A stretch of 64,000 nucleotides of DNA from assembly GCA_006844765.1 (NCBI GenBank), contig SPJV01000104.1, positions 1 through 64,000 on the forward strand, given 5' to 3'. The notes under the pieces were generated by a model. It saw nothing but the letters and a program-made list of their open reading frames with translations, had not been told where the DNA came from and searched no databases. Of this stretch, positions 9,343 to 18,344 are shown in pieces. The translations under genes were made by a program, and so were the position numbers. The stretch is from Alphaproteobacteria bacterium (GTDB lineage: Bacteria; Pseudomonadota; Alphaproteobacteria; UBA8366; Aestuariispiraceae). The first letter of the stretch is position 1; every line of letters starts with the position of its first letter.

Positions 9343-10035
9343 TTACTCCGTGTCGTCGTCGAGGATCAGGATATGCAGATTAAGCGGACCATGAGCGCCA
9401 AGATAGATGGTTTGCTCAATATCGCCCGTGCGGGACGGTCCGGTAATCATATTGAGGGTGCGCGGCATGATCGGTTGCTCATCTCCATCGTTTTCAGCCC
9501 TCAGGCGCGCCCAAATATCCTCATAACTGCCGGCAATATCGGATCGGTGAAGAAGCACAATGTGGTTTGCCGGCAGGAAATTCAGCGTTGTCGGACTTTG
9601 CGGTCCGGAATGCATGATCAGGGTGCCGGTCTCCGCCACCGCGCCATAGGCTGCTGAAAGACCAACGCTTTGGGCACCATCGCTGGGGCCGGTATCGACG
9701 TCCAGGGTTGGCCGCTTGGACCAAGGGACCGCTTTCAGACTGTCATGTTCTGCCATGCGAAGGGAGGATGGCAGGTTTTTGGAGGTCAAATAATCCCCGA
9801 TGGCATCCGGGATATCGTCCAGCGTGCTGATATGGGCAATGCTGGCATTAACTGTCTCTGCCCAGCTTTCAAACAAGGCGGCTTGCCCGGCACTATCCGT
9901 TGGGACGCGATCCGGTTGGATGCCCCTTTCCGGGTGAGAGAGACGGGTTCTCAAAGCCGCTTGTTTTTCCGCATCAAGGGAACCACGGCCAAGGGATTGG
10001 CGGATATTGCCCAGAATGTCCGACCGGCTACTCAT
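9343..10035 (-). CDS. lutC: Lactate utilization protein LutC (LUD domain)
   Basis: Third component of the LutABC L-lactate oxidising complex. The 230-residue protein has the LUD-domain signature: GAVAETGTLIMHSG and LPANHIVLLHRSDI, followed by MITGPSRTGDIEQTIYLGAHGP near the C-terminus. ATG 10035 overlaps the lutB stop as ATGA, which fixes the start; the open frame extends 44 codons further into lutB but without support. It needs LutA and LutB, both encoded directly upstream. Confidence 0.93.
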   Translation of the reverse strand: MSSRSDILGNIRQSLGRGSLDAEKQAALRTRLSHPERGIQPDRVPTDSAGQAALFESWAETVNASIAHISTLDDIPDAIGDYLTSKNLPSSLRMAEHDSLKAVPWSKRPTLDVDTGPSDGAQSVGLSAAYGAVAETGTLIMHSGPQSPTTLNFLPANHIVLLHRSDIAGSYEDIWARLRAENDGDEQPIMPRTLNMITGPSRTGDIEQTIYLGAHGPLNLHILILDDDTE

Positions 10036-11507
10036 GATCCGATCCCTCTCTCGATGCCTTTTGAGGTAAAGCGGCTTGTTTCGAGGTCGGATGCCGTTCG
10101 TGCGCCTTGCCATTGGGATTGGAAGGTGCGGCCTTCGGGTGCCGGTAAATCGCGATGGTCCGTCCATCCCTTCGCCAGAGGCAGTTTTGTGAATCGCCCT
10201 CTACCCCGGCTCATCCAACTAAGGAATCGCATCGCCATGCGCGTTTTCAGGCGGTATAGCCAGGGCTTGGTTGCGAAGAATCCCCAGAGATCGAGCCCAA
10301 ACCGAACGGCGGGTGGTGCAAGACCTTCCTTAAATTCTTTCGCGCGATAGGACCGCATCATTTTTGGCAGCGGAATTCGCATCGGGCATACATCGGCGCA
10401 GCGCCCGCAGAACGTCGAGGCATTGGGGAGCTGTCCGGCTTGATCGACACCAATGAAACTCGGTGTCAGCACTGCACCCATTGGCCCTGGATAGACCCAG
10501 CCATAGGCATGCCCGCCAATCGCTCCATAGACCGGGCAGTGGTTCATGCAAGCACCACAACGGATGCAGCGTAGCATGTCTTGATACTCGGTCCCCAACA
10601 TGGCGCTGCGGCCGTTGTCCAGCAACACAACGTGATAGTTCTCCGGTCCATCCGGGTCTCCGGTCCGTTTCGGCCCGGTGGAGAACGTCGTGTAGGCGCT
10701 GAATTCCTGGCCGGTTGCGGATCGCGCGAGCACGCGCAGTATCGCGCTGGCATCATCCAGGGTTGGGACGATCTTCTCCAGGCTCGCGACCACAATATGG
10801 GTCTTGGGCAAGATCTGTGTCAGGTCGCCATTGCCTTCATTGGTGACAATCACGCTGGTCCCGGTTTCGGCGATCAGGAAGTTCGCCCCGGTGATACCGA
10901 CATCGGAATCCAGATACTTCTGGCGAAGGACAGCGCGGGCTTCGGAAATTAACTCCGTTGGTTCCTGAAGGGACCGGTCATCGGGCAGATGGGTGTGGGC
11001 TTCGCGGAAGTCAGCCTCTACCTGCTCCTTTAGAACATGCACCGCCGGCGCGATGATGTGGCTGGGCGCTTCCTTGCGGAGCTGGATGATATATTCACCC
11101 AGATCCGTTTCGACGACGTCTAGTCCCTTGGCTTCCAGATGGGCGTTCAACGCAATCTCTTCAGAGATCATGCTCTTGCCCTTGGTCACCATCTTCGCGC
11201 CGGCCTCATCACATAGGCGGGCAATGATCTCTCGTGCCTCGGTAGCATTTCGGGCCCAATGCACCTGGCCACCGGCCGCAATGACTTTCTCCTCATAGGC
11301 TTCGAGGTAGAAGTCGATATTCTCTAAAGTATGGTTTTTGATATCCCGCGCCTGGTCGCGCAATGCATCGAATTCCGGCAGGCGATCCCGGGCAGCTGCC
11401 CGTTTATCGACAAAGCCAACCTTCATCTTGCCGAGCGCTTGTTGCAAATTCTCATTGCCAAGGGCTTCGGTGGCGTTCTGCTTAAAGCGGGGGCTGCGGA
11501 TATCCAT
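10032..11507 (-). CDS. lutB: Lactate utilization iron-sulfur protein LutB
   Basis: 491-residue iron-sulfur subunit of the LutABC L-lactate to pyruvate system. The N-terminal two thirds is a LUD domain (AETGTSVIVTNEGNGDL). Two ferredoxin-type clusters follow: CIRCGACMNHCPVYG near residue 310 and CGRCADVCPMRIPLPKMM near residue 365, so two [4Fe-4S] centres are expected. The C-terminal part is a LutB-specific extension. It starts 6 bp after lutA and overlaps lutC by four bases. Confidence 0.95.
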   Translation of the reverse strand: MDIRSPRFKQNATEALGNENLQQALGKMKVGFVDKRAAARDRLPEFDALRDQARDIKNHTLENIDFYLEAYEEKVIAAGGQVHWARNATEAREIIARLCDEAGAKMVTKGKSMISEEIALNAHLEAKGLDVVETDLGEYIIQLRKEAPSHIIAPAVHVLKEQVEADFREAHTHLPDDRSLQEPTELISEARAVLRQKYLDSDVGITGANFLIAETGTSVIVTNEGNGDLTQILPKTHIVVASLEKIVPTLDDASAILRVLARSATGQEFSAYTTFSTGPKRTGDPDGPENYHVVLLDNGRSAMLGTEYQDMLRCIRCGACMNHCPVYGAIGGHAYGWVYPGPMGAVLTPSFIGVDQAGQLPNASTFCGRCADVCPMRIPLPKMMRSYRAKEFKEGLAPPAVRFGLDLWGFFATKPWLYRLKTRMAMRFLSWMSRGRGRFTKLPLAKGWTDHRDLPAPEGRTFQSQWQGARTASDLETSRFTSKGIERGIGS

Positions 11508-11513
11508 CTCTTG

Positions 11514-12377
11514 TCAGTGTCCCTGATCCGCATCGGTGTCAATGTCAGGCGCAGCACCAATTGCCGGCCCGTCGGCCCGTCCAGCCAGGACTTCGGCGAC
11601 ATGATAGGCCTTAACCGGGCGCCCTTCACGATGCATTTTCCCAGCCATATTCATCAGACAGCCTAAATCCCCGGCGAGAAGGGTGTCAGCCCCGGAGGCA
11701 CTGATATTCTCGGTCTTTTCCTCCACCATCTTGTTGGAGATGTCGGGATATTTGACACAGAATGTCCCGCCGAAGCCGCAACAGACTTCAGCGTGTTTCA
11801 TTTCCGAGAGCGCAAGTCCCGACACTTTGGAAAGCAGGTGACGCGGTTGCTGTTTGACCCTTAATTCGCGCAAGCCCGAGCAGGAATCGTGGTAGGTTGC
11901 GGTTCCATCATATCCCGCATCGATGTCGTCGAATTTCATCACATCGACCAGGAAGGCCATCAGTTCAAAGGAGCGGCGTGCCAAATCCTGCGCCCGGCGT
12001 TGCATTGCCGGATCATCCTCAAACAACTCCGGAAAATGCGCGGAGATCATGCCGCCGCAGGAGCCTGACGGACACACCAGATAGTCGAAAGGCTCGAACG
12101 TCTCGATCACCTGGCGGGCGATGGCCCTTGCGTGATCGTTATCTCCGGAATTGAACGCCGGTTGTCCGCAGCAGGTTTGCGCATCCGGAACTGCCACCCG
12201 GCAGCCGGCGCGTTCCAACAGCTCGATCGCGGAAAATCCGACATTGGGCCTAAACAGATCGACCAGACAGGTTACGAACAGGCCAACCTTCGGCCCCGCT
12301 TTTGACTCTTCCCGCAAGGGACTCTCACTTTTCGATAATTTCTGTAGAGCCGCAAGATGGACCGGGCCGACCAGCAT
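11514..12377 (-). CDS. lutA: Lactate utilization (Fe-S)-binding protein LutA (CCG domains)
   Basis: Cysteine-rich subunit of the lactate oxidation complex with two CCG domains, seen as QTCCGQPAFNSGD and VCCGFGGTFCVKYPD, which can hold an unusual Fe-S or heterodisulfide-type centre. The family core begins at PKVGLFVTCLVDLFRP, near residue 29. The first ATG (12377) would add about 28 unusual residues and lacks a clear ribosome binding site; a TTG further in is possible, so the start is uncertain. A strong hairpin lies directly upstream of this ATG. Confidence 0.92.
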   Translation of the reverse strand: MLVGPVHLAALQKLSKSESPLREESKAGPKVGLFVTCLVDLFRPNVGFSAIELLERAGCRVAVPDAQTCCGQPAFNSGDNDHARAIARQVIETFEPFDYLVCPSGSCGGMISAHFPELFEDDPAMQRRAQDLARRSFELMAFLVDVMKFDDIDAGYDGTATYHDSCSGLRELRVKQQPRHLLSKVSGLALSEMKHAEVCCGFGGTFCVKYPDISNKMVEEKTENISASGADTLLAGDLGCLMNMAGKMHREGRPVKAYHVAEVLAGRADGPAIGAAPDIDTDADQGH

Positions 12378-12378
12378 G

Positions 12379-12410
12379 GCAAGGGAGGAGCGTTTATCGC
12401 TCTCCCTCGC
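12379..12410. promoter_or_regulatory. Strong stem-loop just upstream of lutA
   Basis: On the plus strand GCAAGGGAGGAGCG, a five-base loop TTTAT, then CGCTCTCCCTCGC form a stem of about 13 pairs with one bulge and one G-U-type position. The arm ends one base from the annotated lutA ATG. There is no T-tract on either side, so it does not look like a plain intrinsic terminator. It could bind a regulator as an inverted repeat, control translation of lutA, or mark an mRNA processing point between the DUF1223 gene and lutA. Confidence 0.6.
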
Positions 12411-12443
12411 GCGGTTGAACTTGTGGCAGAATGGCTCGAAAAG

Positions 12444-13226
12444 TCAGAAGGTGATCTTTTGCGCCGCGATGATACGTCCTGTGTCGGGCTCTTGTATCAA
12501 GACAGCGCAACCGCCATCGCCGGCCAATTGATTGGCTGATACGGAAACGTCGACATGCTCACCCGACCATTGCGCGATCCGGGACAATGATCGGACCGTA
12601 TTGGCGTTGATCAGCCGCTTGCCGGCATTCTCACCGCGCGGCACGTCGGTTTCATGCTTCTTGTCAAAACCGACCAGTACAATGTCGTAGGTGCCTTTGC
12701 TGTTTTGCGTCCCGGTGACCTGGACGGACAAGGCACCATCGTTTTGTTTCAGAGTGACCACCGGACTGTTGCCATCAACCTTTTGCTCCATCGCAACCGC
12801 ATCGATGCGTGCGGCGACCGCCGCCCGTCTGGAACCGATTTCATCCGAGCGACCGCCGATCACCATTTGCGGCGTGTAGACATAGCGCCCGCCAATCCGC
12901 CGGACATAATCCCGCTGCCGCTGGGTATAAGCTGGCGACGCAAAGGGGTCTTTCCAGCCGATATAGTCCCAATAGTCGACGTGATACTCCAGCGCGATGA
13001 TGTCCGACCGGGCGGCGAGTTCGTGAAGATAGGCCTCAGCCGGAGGGCAGGAATAGCAGCCCTGGCTTGTGAATAGCTCCACCACAACGGGGGATGTGGC
13101 ATCGCTGTCTTCCGCCCGGACCATGGCAGGGCCGATTACCAATGTGATCATAGCGGCCAAGCCGACAGAAGCACGGATCAGGTGCGCAATAAAGGGCGGG
13201 CGGATTTGAAGAAGGTGATTTCGCAT
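12444..13226 (-). CDS. Secreted DUF1223 protein (thioredoxin-like)
   Basis: 260 residues with an N-terminal signal or membrane segment (residues about 15-38, ending VRAED), then the DUF1223 core VVVELFTSQGCYSCPPAEAY with a CYSC pair like a thioredoxin-type CxxC. The family is common in alphaproteobacteria and is periplasmic with unknown substrate. It lies 66 bp upstream of lutA on the same strand, but the intervening hairpin leaves it open whether it belongs to the lut transcript. Confidence 0.9.
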   Translation of the reverse strand: MRNHLLQIRPPFIAHLIRASVGLAAMITLVIGPAMVRAEDSDATSPVVVELFTSQGCYSCPPAEAYLHELAARSDIIALEYHVDYWDYIGWKDPFASPAYTQRQRDYVRRIGGRYVYTPQMVIGGRSDEIGSRRAAVAARIDAVAMEQKVDGNSPVVTLKQNDGALSVQVTGTQNSKGTYDIVLVGFDKKHETDVPRGENAGKRLINANTVRSLSRIAQWSGEHVDVSVSANQLAGDGGCAVLIQEPDTGRIIAAQKITF

Positions 13227-13310
13227 ACCCGGAACTTAATCGCCCGACCCGCTCGCTCACCAATCACAATCGGGTGAAATCAGTGAGGCGGAATGTGATC
13301 GGGACCATGC

Positions 13311-14240
13311 CTAACCGGAGACCGCCGCCGCGGGTGGCGTATTTGTGGCGGAAACCTCGACATGGACACTCAGATCCTGAAACGCCTCTGCAGGGCCGAA
13401 AAAGGAGCCTGATACCGGAACGGCCTGTTGTGGTGTTCGGGCAACGGCGACGCGGATCAGATTTGCCCCGCCGGCAATGCCATTTGTCGGATCGAATTCC
13501 ACCCACCCAGAGCCGGGCAGGTAGATCCGGACCCAGGCATGGGTGGCACCTGCGCCTTTGTAACCAATCTGCGCGGCGTCACCGGACATGGCTTGATGGT
13601 CCAGGTAGGGATCGTAGAGATAGCCGGAGACGAAACGCGCGCCGAGGCCAAGCGCCCGTGCTGCTTCCATAAAAAACAGCGCAAAGTCTCGGCAGCTTCC
13701 CACCCCGCGCGCCATGGTCTCTGCGGGTGTTTGCGTGCCATGGGCATCGCGCCGTTCGTAATCGAACATGGCGGGGATCGCCCGGTTCATCCGCATCAAG
13801 ACTTCCCAGGTATCGCCGCTACCGCCGGGACCCAGTTGGCTCCAGGCCCATTGTGAAACCGGGTCGTCCGGGCTTGCGTGGTGGCAAGCTGCCCCTTTGC
13901 CAAGATCCGCCAAGTCTTCAGAACTATAGGCGAAGGGTATCTTGCGGGCGGAATCCTCCAGGGTTTCGAAGTCAGGTACACTTAAACCGTAGTGATCGAC
14001 CTCGCAGATGGATTCAATTGTCAGCCGGTCGAGCATCTCATCAAATTTCACACGCGCAATGGAGTTACCGAAAACATCATGGACATAATGCACCGAAAAC
14101 GCGGGGGAAATCCTTAGTGACGCAGAGATCAGACGCACATCATGACTGTCCCGTGGCCGCATCATGAGGCGATGCTCACCAAAGCGGACAGGCCGGTCAT
14201 AGCGATATTCAGTTAGGTGTCGGACGGTAAGACGGCTCAT
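13311..14240 (-). CDS. Transglutaminase-like protease-fold protein
   Basis: 309 residues from ATG 14240. The N-terminal bacterial transglutaminase-associated domain (SRLTVRHLTEYRYDRPV) precedes a papain-fold core with the catalytic triad visible as Cys in GVGSCRDFA, His in THAWV and Asp in EFDPTNG. Such proteins act as proteases or amide-forming enzymes; the substrate is unknown. A TTG three codons upstream could be an alternative start. It is transcribed away from the HD-GYP gene. Confidence 0.92.
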   Translation of the reverse strand: MSRLTVRHLTEYRYDRPVRFGEHRLMMRPRDSHDVRLISASLRISPAFSVHYVHDVFGNSIARVKFDEMLDRLTIESICEVDHYGLSVPDFETLEDSARKIPFAYSSEDLADLGKGAACHHASPDDPVSQWAWSQLGPGGSGDTWEVLMRMNRAIPAMFDYERRDAHGTQTPAETMARGVGSCRDFALFFMEAARALGLGARFVSGYLYDPYLDHQAMSGDAAQIGYKGAGATHAWVRIYLPGSGWVEFDPTNGIAGGANLIRVAVARTPQQAVPVSGSFFGPAEAFQDLSVHVEVSATNTPPAAAVSG

Positions 14241-14384
14241 GGCTGGCAAGCATATAGCGTGAATCGACTGGAAACAGTTAGTGAAATATTTGCGGATGCG
14301 GCACTTGCGGCAGCCTTTAGCATATTTTACAGGACGCCTTTCCGCGATTAAACTACTTTTCTATCGGGATTGGAGCATAGATTT

Positions 14385-16244
14385 ATGCGAAAACCAGGGA
14401 TAAGCCCGCGTGGCGGTCCCGATGTTGCGAGCCGCTACGACGGATTTTTGAGGGCCGTTCTCAATTGTGAGGAGAATGCCCAACATGCCGAATTGCGCGT
14501 TCTTATGGATGCTTTGACAGTACCGGTTTTCGCAAAAGACGCCCACGGTCGATTTACATTTGGCAACTCTAGCTTTCTAGACATGCTCGGGTACGACTGG
14601 GATGACGTGAAATGCCGGACAGTCGAAGATATTGCGCCGGACGACTTAGTCGCAGTGAATCACCATCAGGATGTAGCCCTGGCAAAAGACGGTGGCGTCC
14701 AGATTTACGAAAAGCAGGTCAAAACAGCGTCCGGTGAACTGCGCGACTTTGTCTTCAACAAGACAGCCATTTGGGATGATGATGACACACCGCTCGGCAT
14801 CGTGGGTGTCATGCTGGATGTCTCAGAAAAGAACGCATTGCGTGAAACGTTAGCGCTCAAAACCATCGACCTTGATGAGCGGATGAAGGAGCAGAGATGT
14901 CACTATGCCCTCTCCTCTTTGTTGTTCACTGTTGATGGCGATCAAACCGCATTGCTGCAGGATGCGATAAACATCGTACCGTCCGGTTTTCAATTTCCTG
15001 ACCTTGCCGAAGCCCATCTTGTATTGGCCGACCACGATGTGCGAACCCCGGGATTTCGACCAACGCCATGGGCGATTCGGGTTGAAATAGTCTCTGCCCG
15101 GACCGGCGAGGAATTGGGTTATCTGGAAGTCGTTTACACGGACCACCTGCCCGAGATGGGCAAGAACCCCTTCTTAAAAGAAGAAATCGCTCTGTTAGAG
15201 GCGCTTGCCAGAGTTATTGCCCGTTTTCTGGTTAGCAGAGACAACGCTAAGAGGTTAGCCGAAACCGACAAGCGATGCCGGGCAACGTTTGAACAAGCGG
15301 CGGTTGGGATTTCGCATGTGTCTCCCGACGGACGCTTTCTGCGTTTGAATGACTGGGTGTGCCGCTTCTGGGGGTATTCCCGGGAAGAACTCCTGCAAAT
15401 GACGTTTCAGGAAATTACGGTTGATGCAGATCTTCAAGAAGACCTGGACAACGCCGCCGGACTGCTTTCCGGCAAACTCTCCGATTACCGTATGGAGAAA
15501 CGGTATCGCCGAAAGGATGGAGACATTGTGTGGGCGCGGCTTACCGTCTCTTTGGTCTATGATGCTGCTGGGGCGCCGGACTATTTTATTTCCGTAGTCG
15601 AAGATATCTCTGCTGAGCATAAGAGTGCAGAAGATCTTTGGATGTTGAGCAGCAAATTGTCGGATGCTGTGAAGGGGATCACTGATGTTCTGCTGAAGAC
15701 ACAGGAAAAGCGCGACCCCTATACGGCAGGGCATGAGCGGCGGGTAAGCGAACTGGCGCTGGCTATTGGCAGGGTGTTTGAGCTTAACCCTGAGCGGTTG
15801 CGGACGCTCGAAATGGGGGCGTTGATCCATGATATCGGGAAGCTCACGATACCGGCGAGTTTGCTCACAAAACCGGGGCGGCTGAGCGACGAGGAATTCG
15901 CCCTTATCAAGACGCATCCGAAGTCCGGTTTCGATGTTGTCGATGATACGGCGCTGCCTGACATAGTTGCGGATATAGCCTTGCATCATCATGAGCGATG
16001 GGATGGCAGTGGCTATCCGCACGGTCTGGTAGGGGAGGAAATCTCACTGGAAGCCCGCATTGTCGCCTTGGCGGATTGTTTTGAGGCCGTTGTCTCGCAC
16101 CGTCCTTACCGACCGGCCCTTGGCGCAGAGGTCGCCTTGGACATTGTCCAAAAAGGGTCGGGCGCTTCGTTCGATCCCAAGGTTGTTCAGGCTTTCGACA
16201 CGGTTCTGGCGGAGCGGGAGATTGACTGGATTGCTCTCGACTGA
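14385..16244 (+). CDS. PAS-GAF-like-PAS HD-GYP phosphodiesterase
   Basis: A 619-residue cytoplasmic signalling protein. In order: PAS domain (about residues 38-155; FAKDAHGRFTFGNSSFLDML), a GAF-like sensor segment (about 165-280) with the SGFQFPD and NPFLKEEIALLEALA landmarks, a second PAS domain (about 290-415; AAVGISHVSPDGRFLRLND) and a C-terminal HD-GYP domain. The last keeps HDIGK and HHHERWDGSGYP, so hydrolysis of cyclic di-GMP is expected. No membrane segment is seen. ATG 14385 was preferred over an in-frame TTG at 14370. There is no GGDEF partner nearby. Confidence 0.93.
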   Translation: MRKPGISPRGGPDVASRYDGFLRAVLNCEENAQHAELRVLMDALTVPVFAKDAHGRFTFGNSSFLDMLGYDWDDVKCRTVEDIAPDDLVAVNHHQDVALAKDGGVQIYEKQVKTASGELRDFVFNKTAIWDDDDTPLGIVGVMLDVSEKNALRETLALKTIDLDERMKEQRCHYALSSLLFTVDGDQTALLQDAINIVPSGFQFPDLAEAHLVLADHDVRTPGFRPTPWAIRVEIVSARTGEELGYLEVVYTDHLPEMGKNPFLKEEIALLEALARVIARFLVSRDNAKRLAETDKRCRATFEQAAVGISHVSPDGRFLRLNDWVCRFWGYSREELLQMTFQEITVDADLQEDLDNAAGLLSGKLSDYRMEKRYRRKDGDIVWARLTVSLVYDAAGAPDYFISVVEDISAEHKSAEDLWMLSSKLSDAVKGITDVLLKTQEKRDPYTAGHERRVSELALAIGRVFELNPERLRTLEMGALIHDIGKLTIPASLLTKPGRLSDEEFALIKTHPKSGFDVVDDTALPDIVADIALHHHERWDGSGYPHGLVGEEISLEARIVALADCFEAVVSHRPYRPALGAEVALDIVQKGSGASFDPKVVQAFDTVLAEREIDWIALD

Positions 16245-16274
16245 GGGGGCTCGAAAGCGTCGTTTTGCGTGCGT

Positions 16275-17072
16275 CTACTTGAGCCTGAATACCGCCACGA
16301 CATCGGTTGTATTGTCCCACATGTCGGGGTGCGGCTCGCTCTTGAAATGGACATAGTCGACATGATCCCCGAAGAGGCCAAGGATTTCTTCAGCGTGGTT
16401 GACCCGGCCGCCGGAAACGATGGAACCGCTTTCTCGCGCCAGCTCCTCTGATGTTTTTGGGTTATACTCCCACCCAACCGTGACATAGGCGCCCGGCTTG
16501 GCGACACGCAGGACCTCGGATACGGCTTTTTCAACGTCGTTTGAATAGGCAAGCACCCAACCCAGTACAATGACATCAAAACTATCGGCGGCGAACGGCA
16601 TCCGGTGCATATCGCCCAGCTTTACCTTTTCCGAATAGCTGATCAGGTCGAGACCGGTGATGTTTTCTTCCCTGAAGCCCGCTGCCAGCAGGATGAACAA
16701 CTCATTCTCTGTGCGCGGACCGACGGTAAGGACTTTCGCTGTTTCAAGCTTTACGCAGAGGTGAAAAATTCCCAGCAATGGCGCGATTATCCGCCAAGGA
16801 CGTTCCAAGGCAGAGGCTGACTTAAGGCCGTTCAAATTATGCAGGACAGTGTTGGTGATGGAGGCGTCGCCATCCTCCAGGGTTTGGATATCGGCTTCGC
16901 CCAAAGACTTTATGCGCCGGGCCGCCAGATTGATCCGTGCCACGGGAATATGCAGCAGCTGCAAGGGGCTCCGACGCAGGAATCCAATAATTTCTTCCAG
17001 GAATTCAGCAGGGACTTTCAAGGGCAAGCCGGTGCTCCGCCGTCGTGCGGGTCGTTTTGGATCGCGTCCCAT
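16275..17072 (-). CDS. Class I SAM-dependent methyltransferase
   Basis: 265 residues. The Rossmann-type methyltransferase core lies in the second half: VLTVGPRTENELF (motif I, unusual in lacking GxGxG), GLDLISYSEKVKLGDMHRMP and the Methyltransf_11-type FDVIVLGWVLAYS, then EVLRVAKPGAYVTVGWE. The N-terminal 100 residues are not recognised and may confer substrate specificity. It converges with the HD-GYP gene 30 bp away and diverges from azoR. The substrate is unknown. Confidence 0.82.
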   Translation of the reverse strand: MGRDPKRPARRRSTGLPLKVPAEFLEEIIGFLRRSPLQLLHIPVARINLAARRIKSLGEADIQTLEDGDASITNTVLHNLNGLKSASALERPWRIIAPLLGIFHLCVKLETAKVLTVGPRTENELFILLAAGFREENITGLDLISYSEKVKLGDMHRMPFAADSFDVIVLGWVLAYSNDVEKAVSEVLRVAKPGAYVTVGWEYNPKTSEELARESGSIVSGGRVNHAEEILGLFGDHVDYVHFKSEPHPDMWDNTTDVVAVFRLK

Positions 17073-17172
17073 ATCTCGTCCGTCCCTCAGTCTCTTGCCA
17101 GTTCTTAAACTCTGCGCCGCTTTGTTGGCTCTGTCCAGGTCTCGCGGAATCGCAGGAAATAGATCGAAAATG

Positions 17173-17206
17173 GAAACAATATGTTTAAAAAATGCACAAT
17201 TGTTTC
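17173..17206. promoter_or_regulatory. Inverted repeat in the methyltransferase/azoR divergent region
   Basis: GAAACAAT at 17173-17180 and its exact complement ATTGTTTC at 17199-17206 are separated by 18 bases of AT-rich sequence, about 65 bp ahead of the azoR start. The geometry would suit a dimeric operator for either divergent gene. No regulator gene is adjacent, so the assignment is inference. Confidence 0.45.
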
Positions 17207-17269
17207 ATTCCAAGCTCAGGGCCACATTCTTTCCATCGAAACACAACGCTTCTGAGAAGGAGAAATCCC

Positions 17270-17881
17270 ATGAGTGATACGAAACCTGTTCTGCTCCGGG
17301 TTGATGCCAGCATGCGCGAAGAAGACTCCGTGACGCGTCAGCTCTCTGACCGCCTTGTCGATCTTTTGAAATCCCGCATGGATAACCTGCAGGTTAACCG
17401 GCTCGATCTTGCAGAAACATCGGTTCCTTTGATCGATGAGGCCTGGATCGGCGCGAACTTCACGGATCCCGCCGATCGGACTGACGCGCAGCGTGATCGG
17501 CTGGCCGGGTCGGATGCCCTGGTTGCTGGTCTGAAGGCAGCAGATATCTTGGTTATCGCTGTGCCGATTTACAATTTTGGTGTGCCGGCAGCGCTCAAAG
17601 CCTGGATCGATCAAATTGCCCGGGCGCGGGAGACATTTCGGTATACGGAAAATGGTCCGGTCGGGCTCCTGGAAGGTAAGAAAGCCTATTTGGTTATCGC
17701 CTCTGGTGGCACGCCGGTCGATAGCCCGATAGATTTCGCCACACCTTATATGCGCCATGTCATGAAGTTTGTTGGCATTGACGATGTTACCGTCGTTGCG
17801 GCCGAACAGCTGATGGCACGCGGCGAAGAAGCCATCGACGCCGCCCTGGCCGAGATCGAGGCGGTACCTCAGGCAGCGTGA
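17270..17881 (+). CDS. azoR: FMN-dependent NADH-azoreductase
   Basis: 203-residue flavodoxin-fold quinone/azo reductase that uses FMN and NAD(P)H. Landmarks are RVDASMREEDSVTRQLSDRL at the FMN phosphate site, VPIYNFGVPAALKAWIDQ and FRYTENGPVGLL. Enzymes of this family reduce quinones and azo dyes and protect against thiol stress. ATG 17270 has a strong GAGAAGGAG ribosome binding site; the open frame starts 26 codons earlier without one. Transcription enters the tandem repeat block immediately downstream. Confidence 0.93.
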   Translation: MSDTKPVLLRVDASMREEDSVTRQLSDRLVDLLKSRMDNLQVNRLDLAETSVPLIDEAWIGANFTDPADRTDAQRDRLAGSDALVAGLKAADILVIAVPIYNFGVPAALKAWIDQIARARETFRYTENGPVGLLEGKKAYLVIASGGTPVDSPIDFATPYMRHVMKFVGIDDVTVVAAEQLMARGEEAIDAALAEIEAVPQAA

Positions 17882-17904
17882 TTGTTATCTAAGACTGCGC
17901 GCGT

Positions 17905-18344
17905 TTGAACATGAGTAAGCTCTCGCGGTTTGCTTTTCAAACAGCTGCCGCTAAGTGCTGATGGGGAGAATAGTACGCTTTCTTACGAAAGCGGGGTGGT
18001 GTTGCAGGCCGGTGCATGTATGAACATGAGTAAGCTCTCGCGGTTTGCTTCGCAAACAGCTGCCGCTAAGTGCCGATGGAGGGAATAGCGCGCTTTCCTT
18101 TGGAAAGCGGGGTGGTGCCGCAGGCCGGCGTGCCTTTGAGCATGAGTAAGCTCTCGCGGTTTGCTTTGCAAACAGCTGCCGCTAAGTGCCGATGGGGGGA
18201 ATAGCACGCTTTCCTTTGGAAAGCGGGGTGGTGCCGCAGGCCGGCGTGCCTTTGAGCATGAGTAAGCTCTCGCGGTTTGCTTCGCAAACAGCTGCCGCTA
18301 AGTGCCGATGGTGGAAATAGTACGCTTTCCTTTGGAAAGCGGGG
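17905..18344 (-). repeat. Four 116-bp tandem repeats trailing tRNA-Thr
   Basis: Four near-identical units follow the 3' end of tRNA-Thr; the anchor TGGTGCCGC recurs at 17997 (as TGGTGTTGC), 18113, 18229 and 18345, exactly 116 bp apart, the last being the tRNA end itself. Each unit therefore repeats the tRNA 3'-terminal GCGGCACCA. Read on the minus strand each has a hairpin CGCTTTCC-AAA-GGAAAGCG and a second, GTTTGC-GAA-GCAAAC. Copy 1 changes the first to CGCTTTC-GTAA-GAAAGCG, keeping the stem. Since 116 is not a multiple of three, the repeats are not protein repeats. The arrangement parallels rtT repeats of E. coli tyrT. Confidence 0.9.

Noticed and set aside
15255..16022. 255-codon minus-strand reading frame
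   Set aside because: Opposite the HD-GYP domain region with intact catalytic motifs; no independent support.
17905..18344. CRISPR array
   Set aside because: Units of 116 bp are contiguous with no unique spacers, and no cas gene is present.
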